A DNA stretch of 64,000 nt from an uncultured Paracoccaceae bacterium (GTDB lineage: Bacteria; Pseudomonadota; Alphaproteobacteria; Rhodobacterales; Rhodobacteraceae). Of the stretch, positions 45,634-55,262 are shown one piece after another (the stretch's first letter is position 1; each line of letters starts with the position of its first letter). The stretch lies in NCBI GenBank assembly GCA_947493335.1, contig CANLQO010000002.1, positions 186,001 through 250,000 of the forward strand, in the 5' to 3' direction. Made by a program: the position numbers and the translations under genes. A model generated the notes under the pieces. It was not told the origin of the DNA, ran no database searches, and saw nothing but the letters and a program-made list of their open reading frames with translations.

Positions 45634-45915
45634 ATGAAAACGCTGACTTTCCTTATCCCCTTGCTGTTCCTGACCGCGACCGGCGCGCAGGCCGCCTGCT
45701 ATGCCGATTACAAGGCCAAGCAGGATAACCCCTTGCGGCTGCACTATGGTGTCGCCGAGGTGAACGGTGAATGCACGCCACAGCGGGCAACGGCCCAACT
45801 GACGGATCGCCTGGCCGCTGACGGCTGGACCCTGCTGAATGTGCTGGGCGTCTTTGATGATGCCGGATTAGAGGAACGAAAGGACAGCGCTGGTGACTAC
45901 TTCCTCCGCTACTGA
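45634..45915 (+). CDS. Small exported protein, first gene of an uncharacterised cluster
   Basis: 93 residues from the ATG at 45634 (45625 is also possible). A signal peptide ends at GAQA; the mature part is 70 residues: ACYADYKAKQDNPLRLHYGVAEVNGECTPQRATAQLTDRLAADGWTLLNVLGVFDDAGLEERKDSAGDYFLRY. Two Cys residues may form a disulfide. Similar small Rhodobacteraceae proteins are annotated only as hypothetical. Its last 23 bases overlap the next gene, indicating coupling with the membrane-bound winged-helix protein. Confidence 0.75.
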   Translation: MKTLTFLIPLLFLTATGAQAACYADYKAKQDNPLRLHYGVAEVNGECTPQRATAQLTDRLAADGWTLLNVLGVFDDAGLEERKDSAGDYFLRY

Positions 45916-46591
45916 GGCCCGCGAGATCGGCAACCGGATTGTGGTTGGCGGAATCGTGGCCATTGTTGTCATCCTTGCCGTTGCCGCGGTGCTTTTGTTC
46001 ATCAACCTGCCCGACGCCAACGCTTTCAATGCGCGAGTGGAACAATTGTTCATCGAGAACGACAACCTGACCTCGAACGCCGAAATCAAGCTGCTTGAAA
46101 TTCTCGCGGGCTCTGGCACCGCGTTTTCCGATACATTGTCGTCCTATCGGTTTGTGATCTTCGTTTTGCTGGTGTTTTCGACGGCTCTTTTGATCGCGGC
46201 TGTTGCCTTTCTGATGATGCTGATCGCGCTGAACCGGCGTATGGGCCGGATCGAACGCAAGGGGATCGAGGTGAACTCTCTGCACATCTCGCGTGATGAA
46301 AAGGCCGTCTATCTGAACGATTTTCAGTTCAAGCTGACTGATGCCGCGCTTGAGACCTTATCGGTTCTGGCCGAGGCGCGGATGGATGATGAGGTTATGT
46401 CGGGGGCACAGATCGAAGGTGTGATCTCTGGCCGCGACGCCGCCGACTGTGACGAGGCCGCGGGCGCCACGCGGATCAAGCGCTTGCGGGATACACTGGG
46501 CAACCAGATGGTCAGCGAGCTTTTGGTCAAGAATATCGCCCGCAAGGGCTATATGCTGGCGATCGACAAAGATGTCATCCGGATGAGCTAG
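45893..46591 (+). CDS. Membrane-tethered winged-helix protein (two TM, C-terminal DNA-binding-like domain)
   Basis: 232 residues from a GTG at 45893 with AAAGGA eight bases upstream. Helix TM1 spans about 16-38 and TM2 about 87-113 with a short polar loop between them. The rest is cytoplasmic: a strand region (IEVNSLHISRDEKAVYLNDFQFKLTDAALETLSVLAEAR) followed by a pattern resembling the OmpR/PhoB winged helix: AGATRIKRLRDTLGNQMVSELLVKNIARKGYML (residues 191-222). The layout is the reverse of ToxR/CadC (DNA-binding part first there). DNA binding is inferred only. Confidence 0.7.
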   Translation: MTTSSATEAREIGNRIVVGGIVAIVVILAVAAVLLFINLPDANAFNARVEQLFIENDNLTSNAEIKLLEILAGSGTAFSDTLSSYRFVIFVLLVFSTALLIAAVAFLMMLIALNRRMGRIERKGIEVNSLHISRDEKAVYLNDFQFKLTDAALETLSVLAEARMDDEVMSGAQIEGVISGRDAADCDEAAGATRIKRLRDTLGNQMVSELLVKNIARKGYMLAIDKDVIRMS

Positions 46592-46599
46592 GGGCGCAG

Positions 46600-47004
46600 A
46601 TGCCAAGGCTGAACCGCCGTTCCTTCCTGGGCAGTGCCGGGGCGACATTGGCAACCCCGCTTCTGCCCACGATGACTGTGGCGGCGGCGCCCGCCTCGCC
46701 GACTGCAACGCAGTACCGGTGGGCCCGCCTTTATGCCCGGGCGGGCAATGCGCGGACGCCAGCGCAAATTGCAAGTGCTTTGGGTATCGGACCAGAGACG
46801 GCGACCCATCTGCACAAATCTCTTGCCCGCGACGGCGTCCTGCACATGGCGACCACGCGCCCGGGTGAGCTTGCCGAACCAGCCGGTTTGCGGCGACATG
46901 CCCAGCGGCCTAATGCCAGATCAACACTGGACCTTGACGCTCTTATGCGCTGCGTGACGCGTAACATCCGTTTTGAGTTTCCACACCTGCCACGGGTCGC
47001 CTGA
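46600..47004 (+). CDS. Tat-signal protein with a helix-turn-helix-like segment
   Basis: 134 residues starting eight bases after the previous gene. Residues 5-30 look like a Tat signal: NRRSFLGSAGATLATPLLPTMTVAAA. The mature part has ARLYARAGNARTPAQIASALGIGPETATHLHKSLARDGVLHM (about 43-84), a helix-turn-helix-like pattern as in MarR/ArsR proteins, and a Pro/Arg-rich C-terminus. A DNA-binding motif behind a twin-arginine signal is odd; either it is not exported or the helices do something else. Not recognised. Confidence 0.65.
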   Translation: MPRLNRRSFLGSAGATLATPLLPTMTVAAAPASPTATQYRWARLYARAGNARTPAQIASALGIGPETATHLHKSLARDGVLHMATTRPGELAEPAGLRRHAQRPNARSTLDLDALMRCVTRNIRFEFPHLPRVA

Positions 47005-47070
47005 CCGGGACGGTGGGCGGGGCGCATTGCCCGTCCTTGCGGGCAACAGCGGCGCTCAACGGCCTGTCCT

Positions 47071-47147
47071 TGGTGATCCCGGCAGGATTCGAACCTGCAA
47101 CCTGCCCCTTAGGAGGGGGCTGCTCTATCCAGTTGAGCCACGGGACC
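47071..47147 (-). tRNA. tRNA-Arg (anticodon CCT)
   Basis: Reading the minus strand from 47147: acceptor GGTCCCG pairs with CGGGATC (one G-T), D arm GCTC/GAGC, anticodon stem GCCCC/GGGGC with loop CTCCTAA (anticodon CCT), T arm GCAGG/CCTGC with TTCGAAT loop, discriminator A and encoded CCA at 47071-47073. All arms form. Confidence 0.96.
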
Positions 47148-47270
47148 ACACACCTGATATCCCCTTGTTTGCGCAAACGGTCAACCAATCCTGTCGCATT
47201 GGCTTTTACAACCGCGCATCAGGCAGATAAGTGTGGTGCAACGCAAAGGTAAAGATCAGGACGGACCCAC

Positions 47271-48296
47271 GTGACCATCCCTCCCCGCCGCCCGTTGACA
47301 TTGCGCGATGTGTCCGAAGCATCCGGCGTCAGCGAAATGACCGTAAGTCGCGTTTTGCGGAACAAGGGCGACGTCAGCGCGGCGACCCGGGCCAAAGTGC
47401 AAGAGGCGGCAAAGCGGCTGGGATATGTGCCCAACAAGATCGCGGGCTCCCTCGCGTCGAGCCGCGTGAACCTTGTGGCGGTGATCATTCCCTCGCTTAA
47501 GAACATGGTTTTTCCCGAAGTGCTGTCCGGCATCTCTGAGACGCTGGAAGATACCGTTTTGCAACCGGTTGTGGGTGTTACGGACTATCTGCCCGAAAAG
47601 GAAGAAAAGGTTCTTTTCGAAATGCTCTCTTGGCGGCCGGCGGGTGTGATCATCGCCGGGCTTGAGCATTCAGAACCGTCACGTGCCATGCTGGCGCAGG
47701 CCGGCGTGCCAGTGGTCGAGATCATGGATACAGACGGCGAACCGGTGGATACCTGTGTTGGCATCTCGCATCGCCGCGCCGGACGCAAGATGGCAGAGGC
47801 CATTCTGGACGCCGGGTATCGCCGGATCGGGTTCATGGGTACCAAAATGCCGCTTGATCACCGTGCCCGCAAACGGTTCGAAGGATTCACCCGTACCCTT
47901 GCAAAATCAGGGGTCGAGATCGTTGATCAGGACTTCTATTCCGGTGGATCTGCCTTGGCCAAGGGCCGGGAAATGACGGCCGAAATGCTGGAGCGGAACC
48001 CCGACCTCGATTTCCTATACTTCTCGAATGACATGATCGGCGCAGGCGGTCTGCTTTATCTGCTGGAAAAAGGGATCGACGTGCCCGGGCAAATCGGGCT
48101 TGCCGGTTTCAACGGGGTTGAATTGCTTGACGGTCTGCCGCGCAAACTGGCGACGATGGATGCCTGCCGTCACGAGATTGGCGTCAAGGCAGCACAGATC
48201 ATCGCAGCGCGGACCAAGGGTATCGTGGATGGCGAGGCGGTTGTCACGCTTAGCCCCAAGCTGTCACTGGGCCAGACCCTGTTGCGGACGCCCTGA
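47271..48296 (+). CDS. LacI-family transcriptional regulator (GntR/gluconate-like)
   Basis: 341 residues from a GTG at 47271. The LacI helix-turn-helix with hinge helix occupies residues 8-62 (TLRDVSEASGVSEMTVSRVLRNKGDVS...LGYVPNKIAGSLASSR), then the periplasmic-binding-like effector domain (VNLVAVIIPSLKNMVFPEVL, ending in SLGQTLLRTP). The pattern NKIAGSLAS plus PSLKNMVFPEVL resembles GntR of gluconate use. gnd, about 2.3 kb away on the other strand, would fit such a regulon but is not adjacent. Effector uncertain. Confidence 0.9.
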   Translation: MTIPPRRPLTLRDVSEASGVSEMTVSRVLRNKGDVSAATRAKVQEAAKRLGYVPNKIAGSLASSRVNLVAVIIPSLKNMVFPEVLSGISETLEDTVLQPVVGVTDYLPEKEEKVLFEMLSWRPAGVIIAGLEHSEPSRAMLAQAGVPVVEIMDTDGEPVDTCVGISHRRAGRKMAEAILDAGYRRIGFMGTKMPLDHRARKRFEGFTRTLAKSGVEIVDQDFYSGGSALAKGREMTAEMLERNPDLDFLYFSNDMIGAGGLLYLLEKGIDVPGQIGLAGFNGVELLDGLPRKLATMDACRHEIGVKAAQIIAARTKGIVDGEAVVTLSPKLSLGQTLLRTP

Positions 48297-48307
48297 CCGA
48301 GCGCCGA

Positions 48308-50419
48308 TCAGGTGATCCGGATATCGCCACGGTCTGCCAGATACTGACGCAGTTCCGGTAAGGGCATGGGTTTTGCGTGCAGATACCCCTGCGCCGTGTC
48401 GCAATCGAAGCTAAGCAGCATATCCTGTTCGGCCTGCGTTTCGACCCCTTCGGCCAGCACCGAGATACCAAGGTTTTTGGCCAAATCCACAATCGCGCAG
48501 GTGATGGTCTGCAATTCATCATCCTGATCAATGTGGCGCACCAGGCTCCGGTCGATCTTGATCTGGCTGACCGAGAATTTGCGCAGCGTGGCAATCGCCG
48601 CATGGCCGGTGCCAAAGTCATCAAGTTCGACGCGAAAACCCGCTTTGATCATGCTGTGCACGTTTTCGATGATATGCGCGGCACGTTCATCCAGCAGCGT
48701 TGATTCCAGCAATTCGATCCGCAGATGCCGGTGCTTGATGCCGTGCTTTTTCATAAAGAACTCAAGCCGGTCGACGAGGTTGGAATCGCTGACCTGCAAC
48801 ATCGACATGTTCAGACTGACACAGGGCGATTTGAGCCCCCAATCCAGCATAAAGCGCACTGCCTGGCAGGATTGATCCATCACGATGTCATCAAGCATTT
48901 CGGTCAGACCGGCGTTTTGGGCCACATCAAGAAATTCACCGGCGGGCACCGGTTTTCCGTCGTGCGGGATCCAGCGGATCAACGCCTCAAACCCCATGAC
49001 CCCGCCAGAGCGGGCGTTCACCTGAGGTTGGAAATGCGGCAGGAATTCTCCGCGCTGGATGCCGATCTGCATCTTCTGGGCCACTTCGCTGTTGCGCACC
49101 GTGGCGGTACGCATGGCGGGTTCGAATGTCACAACGCCGCGGGCCACGCCGCGTTTGGCCTGATGAAGTGCGATGTCAGCAGCGGTTAGAGCCTCGCTTG
49201 CCGCTTTTTCGCCGGGGTCTTCAACGAAGGCGATGCCGATCGAGGCACCCACATTGCATTGGTGCCCGTCAAAGCCAATGGGCTCGGCGATCCGCTTGCT
49301 GATTTGCCGGGCATAGCGGAGCACTTCATTCTTGGACTTTTGGGTCACCAGAACAGAGATGAATTCATCACCGCCAACCCGGGCGGCAATGCGCGGCGGC
49401 ACCGGCCCACCGGCCATGATGTCGGCACAGGTGCACAGCACAAAGTCGCCCGCGTCATGGCCAAAGACATCGTTGACGACCTTAAATCGGTCCAGATCAA
49501 CATGCAGCACCGCGACCCTTTCACGCGGGTTGAGCCCATCAACCAGCCCAGAGATTTCGGCGGCCAGTTGGTGACGGTTTCGCAGGCCCGTCAGGTCATC
49601 GGTCAAAAGCATCTTGCTAAGCCGGGCCTGCTGGTCCTTGAGTGCGGTGATATCGACACGAAGACCAACACGGCCGCCATCGTCTGTCGGGCGCTCAACA
49701 ATGCGCAGCCAGCGCCCATCAGACAGTTGCTGTTCTATGTCCACATTGCCAGCGCGATGGGCGCGCATCCGTTCGTCCAACCAGGCATCTTCCCGGCCCT
49801 CAGCCTCGGCGTATTGGCCGTTATCGAGGCCGAACCGCAAGATGTCCGAGAACTTGGCACCCCGCACCATCGCGGCAGCACTCAGGCTGTAAATCTCACG
49901 ATAGGTGTTATTGCACAGGATCAGCTTTTCATCCGCGTCATACAGCACAAAGCCGTCTGACAGTGCGTTGATGGCGGTGGTCAGCCGTTGCTCTGCTGCG
50001 GCGGCGTCACGCTTGTATTGGCTGAGCCGGGTCACGTCGCGAATGGTGACAACGTAGGTTGGTTGCTTGGTGTCCTGATAAAGCACGGTGACAGCATGGA
50101 CGACGGGTTCGGGCCCGTCCTGATGCAGATAAAGGTCAACCTTTTGGCTTTGGCGACGTTGCAGGGCAGCCAGCAGCCGCAAGAACCGATCCTCACCAAT
50201 CAAAGGCCAAATCTGCCAGGGCAATCTGTGCCGCAGACGCCGCATATCCTTGCCCAGAAACACCCGCGCGGCCCGGTTGGCCGAGATAAGCTTGAGCGTT
50301 TGGGCATCAAACGAGAAAAGCTGCGGCGTCGCGCTTTCGTACATATGCGTCAGCACATCGCGCGAGATCAATTCTTGCACGGCCGACATTTCTGCGATCT
50401 GAACCGGATCGGTTTGCAT
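48308..50419 (-). CDS. PAS-PAS-GGDEF-EAL cyclic-di-GMP turnover protein
   Basis: 703 residues, with no membrane segment. PAS1 covers about 25-130, PAS2 about 145-260, GGDEF about 270-435 and EAL about 450-700. The GGDEF motif (RVGGDEF, residues 347-353) is intact, as are the EAL residues: EAL at 478-480, NMS, ELLEST, DDFGTG and KIDRS, AEGVE, so both a cyclase and a phosphodiesterase could be active. The inhibitory RxxD site is not seen before GGDEF. It converges with the LacI gene (12-bp gap). Signal for PAS unknown. Confidence 0.95.
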   Translation of the reverse strand: MQTDPVQIAEMSAVQELISRDVLTHMYESATPQLFSFDAQTLKLISANRAARVFLGKDMRRLRHRLPWQIWPLIGEDRFLRLLAALQRRQSQKVDLYLHQDGPEPVVHAVTVLYQDTKQPTYVVTIRDVTRLSQYKRDAAAAEQRLTTAINALSDGFVLYDADEKLILCNNTYREIYSLSAAAMVRGAKFSDILRFGLDNGQYAEAEGREDAWLDERMRAHRAGNVDIEQQLSDGRWLRIVERPTDDGGRVGLRVDITALKDQQARLSKMLLTDDLTGLRNRHQLAAEISGLVDGLNPRERVAVLHVDLDRFKVVNDVFGHDAGDFVLCTCADIMAGGPVPPRIAARVGGDEFISVLVTQKSKNEVLRYARQISKRIAEPIGFDGHQCNVGASIGIAFVEDPGEKAASEALTAADIALHQAKRGVARGVVTFEPAMRTATVRNSEVAQKMQIGIQRGEFLPHFQPQVNARSGGVMGFEALIRWIPHDGKPVPAGEFLDVAQNAGLTEMLDDIVMDQSCQAVRFMLDWGLKSPCVSLNMSMLQVSDSNLVDRLEFFMKKHGIKHRHLRIELLESTLLDERAAHIIENVHSMIKAGFRVELDDFGTGHAAIATLRKFSVSQIKIDRSLVRHIDQDDELQTITCAIVDLAKNLGISVLAEGVETQAEQDMLLSFDCDTAQGYLHAKPMPLPELRQYLADRGDIRIT

Positions 50420-50571
50420 TTCTCACCAAGGTTTCGGTCGCGGGACATTAGCGAGCGAACGGTGAATCAACCTTTAAGACCGGCCGATCTTATTGCCCTA
50501 GTTTAAGGGGTCGGCGCTTTTCTGCCCGCGGCAAGTCCTGCCTGCTGCCGGTCCATGTCATCGCAGGCGGG

Positions 50572-51969
50572 TCAGTCGGCCCACGGTCCGTGCTGACCAG
50601 TGGCACCGGTATCGACCCTGACAAATCCATGCCGGCCAAAATAGTCCCGCTGCCCTTGTATCATATTCGCCGTTCCCCGGGCGGTTCGCATGGCGTCGAA
50701 ATAGGCCAGACCGGAGGCAAGCGCTGGCATGGCAATGCCATGAAGCGCACCCGCTGCCACAACAGCGCGAAGCGCAGCGTGGTGATCGGACAGATAGGCC
50801 GAAAAGATCGGGGCCAGCATCAGATTGCGATCCGCATCCTCGCCCAGCGCTGCCGCCATATCATTCAGCATATCAGAACGGATAATGCAGCCTTCGCGCC
50901 AGACCTGCGCAATCTCTGGCAGCGGCAGCGCCCAGCCATATTGATCAGACGCCGCTTCGATCATCGCAAAGCCTTGCGCGTAGCAAAGCACCTTGCCGGC
51001 AATCAGCGCGCCTTCCAGCTGCTGAAGGGTCAACGTGTCGCCCATGGGTTCAGGCGCCGTGCCAAAGACGGCTTCGCCCGCGATACGTTCCTTTTGCCGA
51101 GACGACAGGTTACGGGCCACGACAGCGGCCTCAATCGCTGGGATCGGTGCGGCGAGTTGCTGCGCTTCGATCACGGTCCAGCGGCCTGTGCCCTTTTGGC
51201 CTGCGGCGTCGACAATAACCTCGAGCATCGGCTGGCCAGTGTCAGGATCGACGGCCTTTGCTACCGCGCCCGAAATCTCAATCAGGTAGGATTTGAGCGG
51301 GCCGTTGTTCCAGCCCTCGAAAACGGCACCGATTGCGGCGGCGTCCATGCCCAAGCCATCGCGCATGACGCCATAGACTTCTGCGATCATTTGCATATCG
51401 GCGTATTCGATGCCGTTGTGGACGGCTTTCACGAAGTGTCCGGCCCCCTCTTCACCCATCCAGGTCGCGCAGGGCGTGCCTTCGTACTTGGCGCTGATCG
51501 CCTCCAGGATATGGGCCACGCGGTCCCAGTATTCACGCTTGCCGCCGCCCATGATGGACGGACCAAAGCGCGCGCCCTCTTCTCCGCCGGAAACACCGAT
51601 GCCAAGAAATGGTCCCGTCGCTTCGCGGGCGCGACGGTTGGTGTCGTGGAAAAGCGCATTGCCCGCATCAATAATCAGGTCGTCCGCGTCCAGCAGCGGC
51701 CGCAGTGCTGCAATCTGGTCATCCACTGGCTGTCCGGCGGGCACCATCAGGATAATGGCGCGCGGAGCGGCGATGGCCGCAACAAGGTCCTCCAGCGTGT
51801 CGGTCGGCGTGATCTTCGGCGCGAGCGGCCCGGCATTCTTGGCAAAATCATGAGTGACCGACGTTGTGCGATTCCACACTGCGATATCAAACCCGTTGTC
51901 GGCAATATTAGACGCCAGCGCCGCCCCCATGGTGCCAAGGCCAATAAGACCGATCTGAGATTTTGCCAT
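50572..51969 (-). CDS. gnd: 6-phosphogluconate dehydrogenase (decarboxylating) Gnd
   Basis: 465 residues. Rossmann domain GLIGLGTMGAALASNIADNGFDIAVWNRT, substrate motif IGVSGGEEGARFGPSIMGGG, the helix with HFVKAVHNGIEYADMQMIAE (catalytic Lys and Asn) and the C-terminal tail RGTANMIQGQRDYFGRHGF(V). It oxidises 6-phosphogluconate to ribulose-5-phosphate with NADP in the pentose phosphate pathway. The gluconate-type LacI protein at 47.3-48.3 kb is a candidate regulator, separated by the EAL gene. Confidence 0.96.
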   Translation of the reverse strand: MAKSQIGLIGLGTMGAALASNIADNGFDIAVWNRTTSVTHDFAKNAGPLAPKITPTDTLEDLVAAIAAPRAIILMVPAGQPVDDQIAALRPLLDADDLIIDAGNALFHDTNRRAREATGPFLGIGVSGGEEGARFGPSIMGGGKREYWDRVAHILEAISAKYEGTPCATWMGEEGAGHFVKAVHNGIEYADMQMIAEVYGVMRDGLGMDAAAIGAVFEGWNNGPLKSYLIEISGAVAKAVDPDTGQPMLEVIVDAAGQKGTGRWTVIEAQQLAAPIPAIEAAVVARNLSSRQKERIAGEAVFGTAPEPMGDTLTLQQLEGALIAGKVLCYAQGFAMIEAASDQYGWALPLPEIAQVWREGCIIRSDMLNDMAAALGEDADRNLMLAPIFSAYLSDHHAALRAVVAAGALHGIAMPALASGLAYFDAMRTARGTANMIQGQRDYFGRHGFVRVDTGATGQHGPWAD

Positions 51970-52055
51970 GTCGGGGGCTCCTTATGTTACCGGTATCAAC
52001 TTATTGACCGCACCAGCCCGGTTGTAAAGTGATCGGCGCGTTGTCTGTCATTCAA

Positions 52056-52088
52056 AACAAAAAGGCCCGCCTGTTCGGGCGGGCCTTT
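52056..52088 (-). terminator. Intrinsic terminator after petABC
   Basis: AAAGGCCCGCC (52061-52071) and GGCGGGCCTTT (52078-52088) form a perfect 11-bp stem with a six-base loop. Minus-strand T residues follow (A-rich 52056-52060), placing it 20 bases after the petC stop. Confidence 0.88.
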
Positions 52089-52108
52089 GGAATGTCGGCG
52101 GGACGCGC

Positions 52109-52978
52109 TTAGTCGTCCTTGTGCTTGTGAGGTGCCCAAAGCTTTTTGTTGGTCAGGTACAGCAGGACCGACAGGATGGTCAGGAAGATCACACCGGTCA
52201 GACCGGCCTGCTTGCGCGCAACCAGCTTGGGTTCCGCCGTCCACATCAGGAAGGCGGCGATGTCTTCTGCCTCATGTTCCAAGCTGTTGGAGTGGCCGTC
52301 GTCAAAGTCGACATCCTCGCCCCAAAGCGGCTGAGACATAGAGATCCACGAGCCGGGCACCATGTGCTTGCCCTTTTCGTCGATGCAGGTCGCAGGGAAG
52401 CCACCGGATGCAAAGGCCACGTTGTAGAAACCATCCATCGGCGGGTCCATTTCCAACGCGCACTCAGGCTCTTCATGGTAGCCGGTCATCAAAGAGGCGA
52501 TGTATTCCGCCCCGCCCATGCCCTTGAAAAGCTGCGCCAGACCAGTGCCGTAAGGGCCGTGGAAACCGGCGCGTGCCTTGGCCATCAGCGACAGGTCAGG
52601 TGCGTTGGACAGCGACGAACCGGGGAACTTGTCTGCCGGGGTCGCGGGGCGGAAGTCGCCCTCGCCATCGAAGAGCGCCTGATCGAAGACTTCATACTGC
52701 TCTGCATAGGCGAACATCTGGTCTTCGGGCAGGTGAGGCCCGCCTTCATCATGCAGGTTGCGGAAGGCAACCAGTTCCAGACCGTGACAAGCCGAACAGA
52801 TCTCGGTGTAGATCTTCAGGCCGCGCTGCAGCTGGTTCTGGTCATAGCTGCCAAACGGACCTTCGAACGAGAATGCGAAATCCTCGATCTCGGTTTCGAC
52901 TTCGGCGGCCATCGCGGGACTGGCCACGAGGGCCAGCGCTGCTGCGGCTGAAAGTGTCAGGTGACGGATCATTGTCAT
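52109..52978 (-). CDS. petC: Cytochrome c1 PetC (bc1 complex)
   Basis: 289 residues from the ATG at 52978 (AAAGGA four bases upstream). A signal peptide ends near AMAAE; the haem site is CSACHG; the axial Met region is seen in [15 protein letters not shown] and the C-terminal helix [29 protein letters not shown] anchors it in the membrane. It accepts electrons from the Rieske protein and passes them to cytochrome c. Third gene of petABC, 10 bp after petB. Confidence 0.96.
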   Translation of the reverse strand: MTMIRHLTLSAAAALALVASPAMAAEVETEIEDFAFSFEGPFGSYDQNQLQRGLKIYTEICSACHGLELVAFRNLHDEGGPHLPEDQMFAYAEQYEVFDQALFDGEGDFRPATPADKFPGSSLSNAPDLSLMAKARAGFHGPYGTGLAQLFKGMGGAEYIASLMTGYHEEPECALEMDPPMDGFYNVAFASGGFPATCIDEKGKHMVPGSWISMSQPLWGEDVDFDDGHSNSLEHEAEDIAAFLMWTAEPKLVARKQAGLTGVIFLTILSVLLYLTNKKLWAPHKHKDD

Positions 52979-52988
52979 AAGTCCTTTC

Positions 52989-54329
52989 TTACTCGGCTGG
53001 CGTGGCAGCAGGTTTGCCATCCGATTTCGCCGGGTAGTGCGCATTGAAGTCGTCTTCGATGGTGGCCGGTTGCGGCAACGGCTTTTCGATCACGCCAAGC
53101 AGCGGCAGGATCACAAGGAAGTATGCAAACCAGTAGGCCGAAGCGATCAGCGAGATCCAGTCATATGGGAACTCCGCAGGACGCGCGCCAACCCACATCA
53201 GAACGATGAAGTCGACGACCAGCAGCGCAAACCACCACTTGAACATCGGACGATAGCGACCAGAGCGGACCCGGGATGTGTCCAGCCAAGGCGCCAGTGC
53301 CATCACCGCAATCGCGCCAAACATTGCCAGCACGCCGAAGAATTTCGCGTCGATGATGCCAAAGCTCAGGAAGTTCACGATCTGAACAACCCAGACGTCT
53401 GCCGTAAAGGCACGCAGGATCGCGTAGAACGGCAGGAAGTACCATTCGGGCACGATATGCGAAGGCGTCGCCAGCGGGTTGGCCGGGATGTAGTTATCGG
53501 GGTGACCGAGATAGTTCGGCATGAAGCCCACGATCGCCATGAAGACCACAAGGATCACCGCAAGCGCAAAAAGGTCCTTAATCACGAAATAGGGCCAGAA
53601 AGGCAGCGTGTCTTTCTCTGCGTCTTCCTTGGAGGTGCGGCGCACTTCAACACCGGTGGGGTTGTTGTTGCCGGTCGTGTGGAACGCCCAGATGTGCACC
53701 ATGGTCAGACCCAGAAGCACGAAAGGCAGCAGATAGTGCAATGAGAAGAAGCGGTTCAGCGCAGGCTGGCCAACGGCGCCCGCACCCAAAAGCCACGTCT
53801 GAATGCTGTCGCCCACAAAGGGGATCGCGCCAAAGAGGCCGGTGATCACAGCAGTACCGTGGAACGACATCTGACCCCAGGGCAGCACATAGCCCATAAA
53901 GGCGGTGCCCATCATGACCAGATACATCAGCATACCGATGATCCATGTGACTTCGCGCGGGGCCTTGTAGGACCCATAGTAAAGGCCACGGAACATATGG
54001 GCATAAACGGCCACAAAGAAGAGTGACGCGCCGTTCATGTGGAAATAGCGGATCATATGGCCGCCGTTCACGTCGCGCATGATATGCTCGACAGAGGTGA
54101 ACGCCATGTCGACATGCGGCACGTAGTGCATCACCAGCACGATGCCGGTCACAATCTGCAGGATCAGCGTGAAGGCCAGAACGATGCCCCAGATCCACAT
54201 CCAGTTCAGGTTCTTGGGTGTGGGGATCATCAGTGTGTCATAAGCGAGGCCCAGGATCGGCAGGCGCTTGTGCAGCCACTTTTCTCCGCCGGACTTCGGT
54301 TCGTAATGGTCGTGGGGAATGCCACCCAT
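52989..54329 (-). CDS. petB: Cytochrome b PetB (bc1 complex)
   Basis: 446 residues from the ATG at 54329, with AAGGAG upstream; the frame is open much further but that part overlaps petA. Eight membrane helices carry the b haems (histidines in [12 protein letters not shown] and [22 protein letters not shown]) and the Qo-site [17 protein letters not shown]-terminal hydrophilic tail, as in alphaproteobacteria, follows helix H. It is the catalytic core of quinol oxidation in the bc1 complex. Middle gene of petABC. Confidence 0.97.
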   Translation of the reverse strand: MGGIPHDHYEPKSGGEKWLHKRLPILGLAYDTLMIPTPKNLNWMWIWGIVLAFTLILQIVTGIVLVMHYVPHVDMAFTSVEHIMRDVNGGHMIRYFHMNGASLFFVAVYAHMFRGLYYGSYKAPREVTWIIGMLMYLVMMGTAFMGYVLPWGQMSFHGTAVITGLFGAIPFVGDSIQTWLLGAGAVGQPALNRFFSLHYLLPFVLLGLTMVHIWAFHTTGNNNPTGVEVRRTSKEDAEKDTLPFWPYFVIKDLFALAVILVVFMAIVGFMPNYLGHPDNYIPANPLATPSHIVPEWYFLPFYAILRAFTADVWVVQIVNFLSFGIIDAKFFGVLAMFGAIAVMALAPWLDTSRVRSGRYRPMFKWWFALLVVDFIVLMWVGARPAEFPYDWISLIASAYWFAYFLVILPLLGVIEKPLPQPATIEDDFNAHYPAKSDGKPAATPAE

Positions 54330-54340
54330 GGTCTTTCTCC

Positions 54341-54898
54341 TTAACCGAGTTTGATCGTGGTGTCGTCCACGAAGGACGCGACAGGGACGGGCAGATTGCG
54401 CGGCGCTGGCCCTTTGCGGATACGGCCGGAGGTGTCGTAGTGCGACCCGTGGCAGGGGCAGAACCAACCGTGGAAATCACCCGCCTCGGCAAGCGGTACG
54501 CACCCAAGGTGGGTACAAACGCCCATCTGGACCAGCCAGATACCGTCTTCGTCCATGGCGCGGTTTTCATCGGTCGCAGGGACCGGGCCCAGGTTCTCGT
54601 TGTTGGCGTCCGGATCGGGCAGCGTGTCAACATCGACAGCACGCGCCTCTGCAATCTCTTCCTCGGTCCGCGAACGGATGAACACCGGTTTGCCCTGCCA
54701 CAGCACGGTGATCTGTGTGCCGGGATCAATGGCGCTGATGTCAACGCGGATCGAGGCCAGCGCCTGCACATCGGCAGAAGGGTTCATTTGATCGACAAGC
54801 GGCCAGACTGCCGCGCCCGTTACCACCGCGCCAGCGCCTGCTGTTGCGTAGTAAAGAAAGTCGCGACGTGTGCCCTGATGTTCGTCTGCATGTGACAC
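54341..54898 (-). CDS. petA: Rieske iron-sulfur protein PetA (bc1 complex)
   Basis: 185 residues from a GTG at 54898, chosen over an ATG three codons earlier because its GGAG site then has a normal distance and the product starts [24 protein letters not shown], as in relatives (twin-arginine export with GTRRDFLY). The 2Fe-2S ligands are in CTHLGC and CPCHGSHYD. It transfers electrons from quinol to cytochrome c1. First gene of petABC, 11 bp ahead of petB. Confidence 0.95.
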   Translation of the reverse strand: MSHADEHQGTRRDFLYYATAGAGAVVTGAAVWPLVDQMNPSADVQALASIRVDISAIDPGTQITVLWQGKPVFIRSRTEEEIAEARAVDVDTLPDPDANNENLGPVPATDENRAMDEDGIWLVQMGVCTHLGCVPLAEAGDFHGWFCPCHGSHYDTSGRIRKGPAPRNLPVPVASFVDDTTIKLG

Positions 54899-55262
54899 GA
54901 GGTGCATCTCCGGTTGTTGCGGGCCAGAAAGACCCAATGCAAAGACATGGGGCGGCAGAGCCCTGCCGACCATTCGGGCGTTATCTAGCCCCGTTCTCCG
55001 CCCTCGTCCAGCGGACAATCCCGCGCAGGGTGGTTGTTGTGGTATCGTCCTTTCGGTGATGTGAATGCCATTGGGTGCCAGATTCCTGTGCAATCGCCCT
55101 AATATCAGACCAATGTTGCGAAAAATCGCTGTTTCGCAGGCAGTTTCTGACGCATGGCTGACACATCACCAAGCGTTGATTAATGATTGATTCATAAACA
55201 CTTGTGACAGTAACGCGTGCGCTCTACACCAAATTGACCTGATCAGAGAATGGACGATTCTC
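54899..55262. other. 364-bp divergent intergenic region, petABC and outer-membrane barrel promoters
   Basis: No gene is supported here. It must hold the promoters of petABC (minus) and the barrel protein (plus). On the plus strand TTGTGA at about 55204 with TACACC 17 bases later is a weak candidate. GATTC (GANTC) lies at 55256-55260 just before the barrel ATG. Nothing more is recognisable by eye. Confidence 0.5.

Noticed and set aside
47071-47147. tRNA-Arg as an attachment site
   Set aside because: No integrase or partial tRNA copy is seen on either side within the window.
50590-52032. 480-codon open frame on the plus strand opposite gnd
   Set aside because: It lies entirely antisense to a well-conserved 6-phosphogluconate dehydrogenase; the translation is rich in Arg/His without any motif, a codon-bias shadow.
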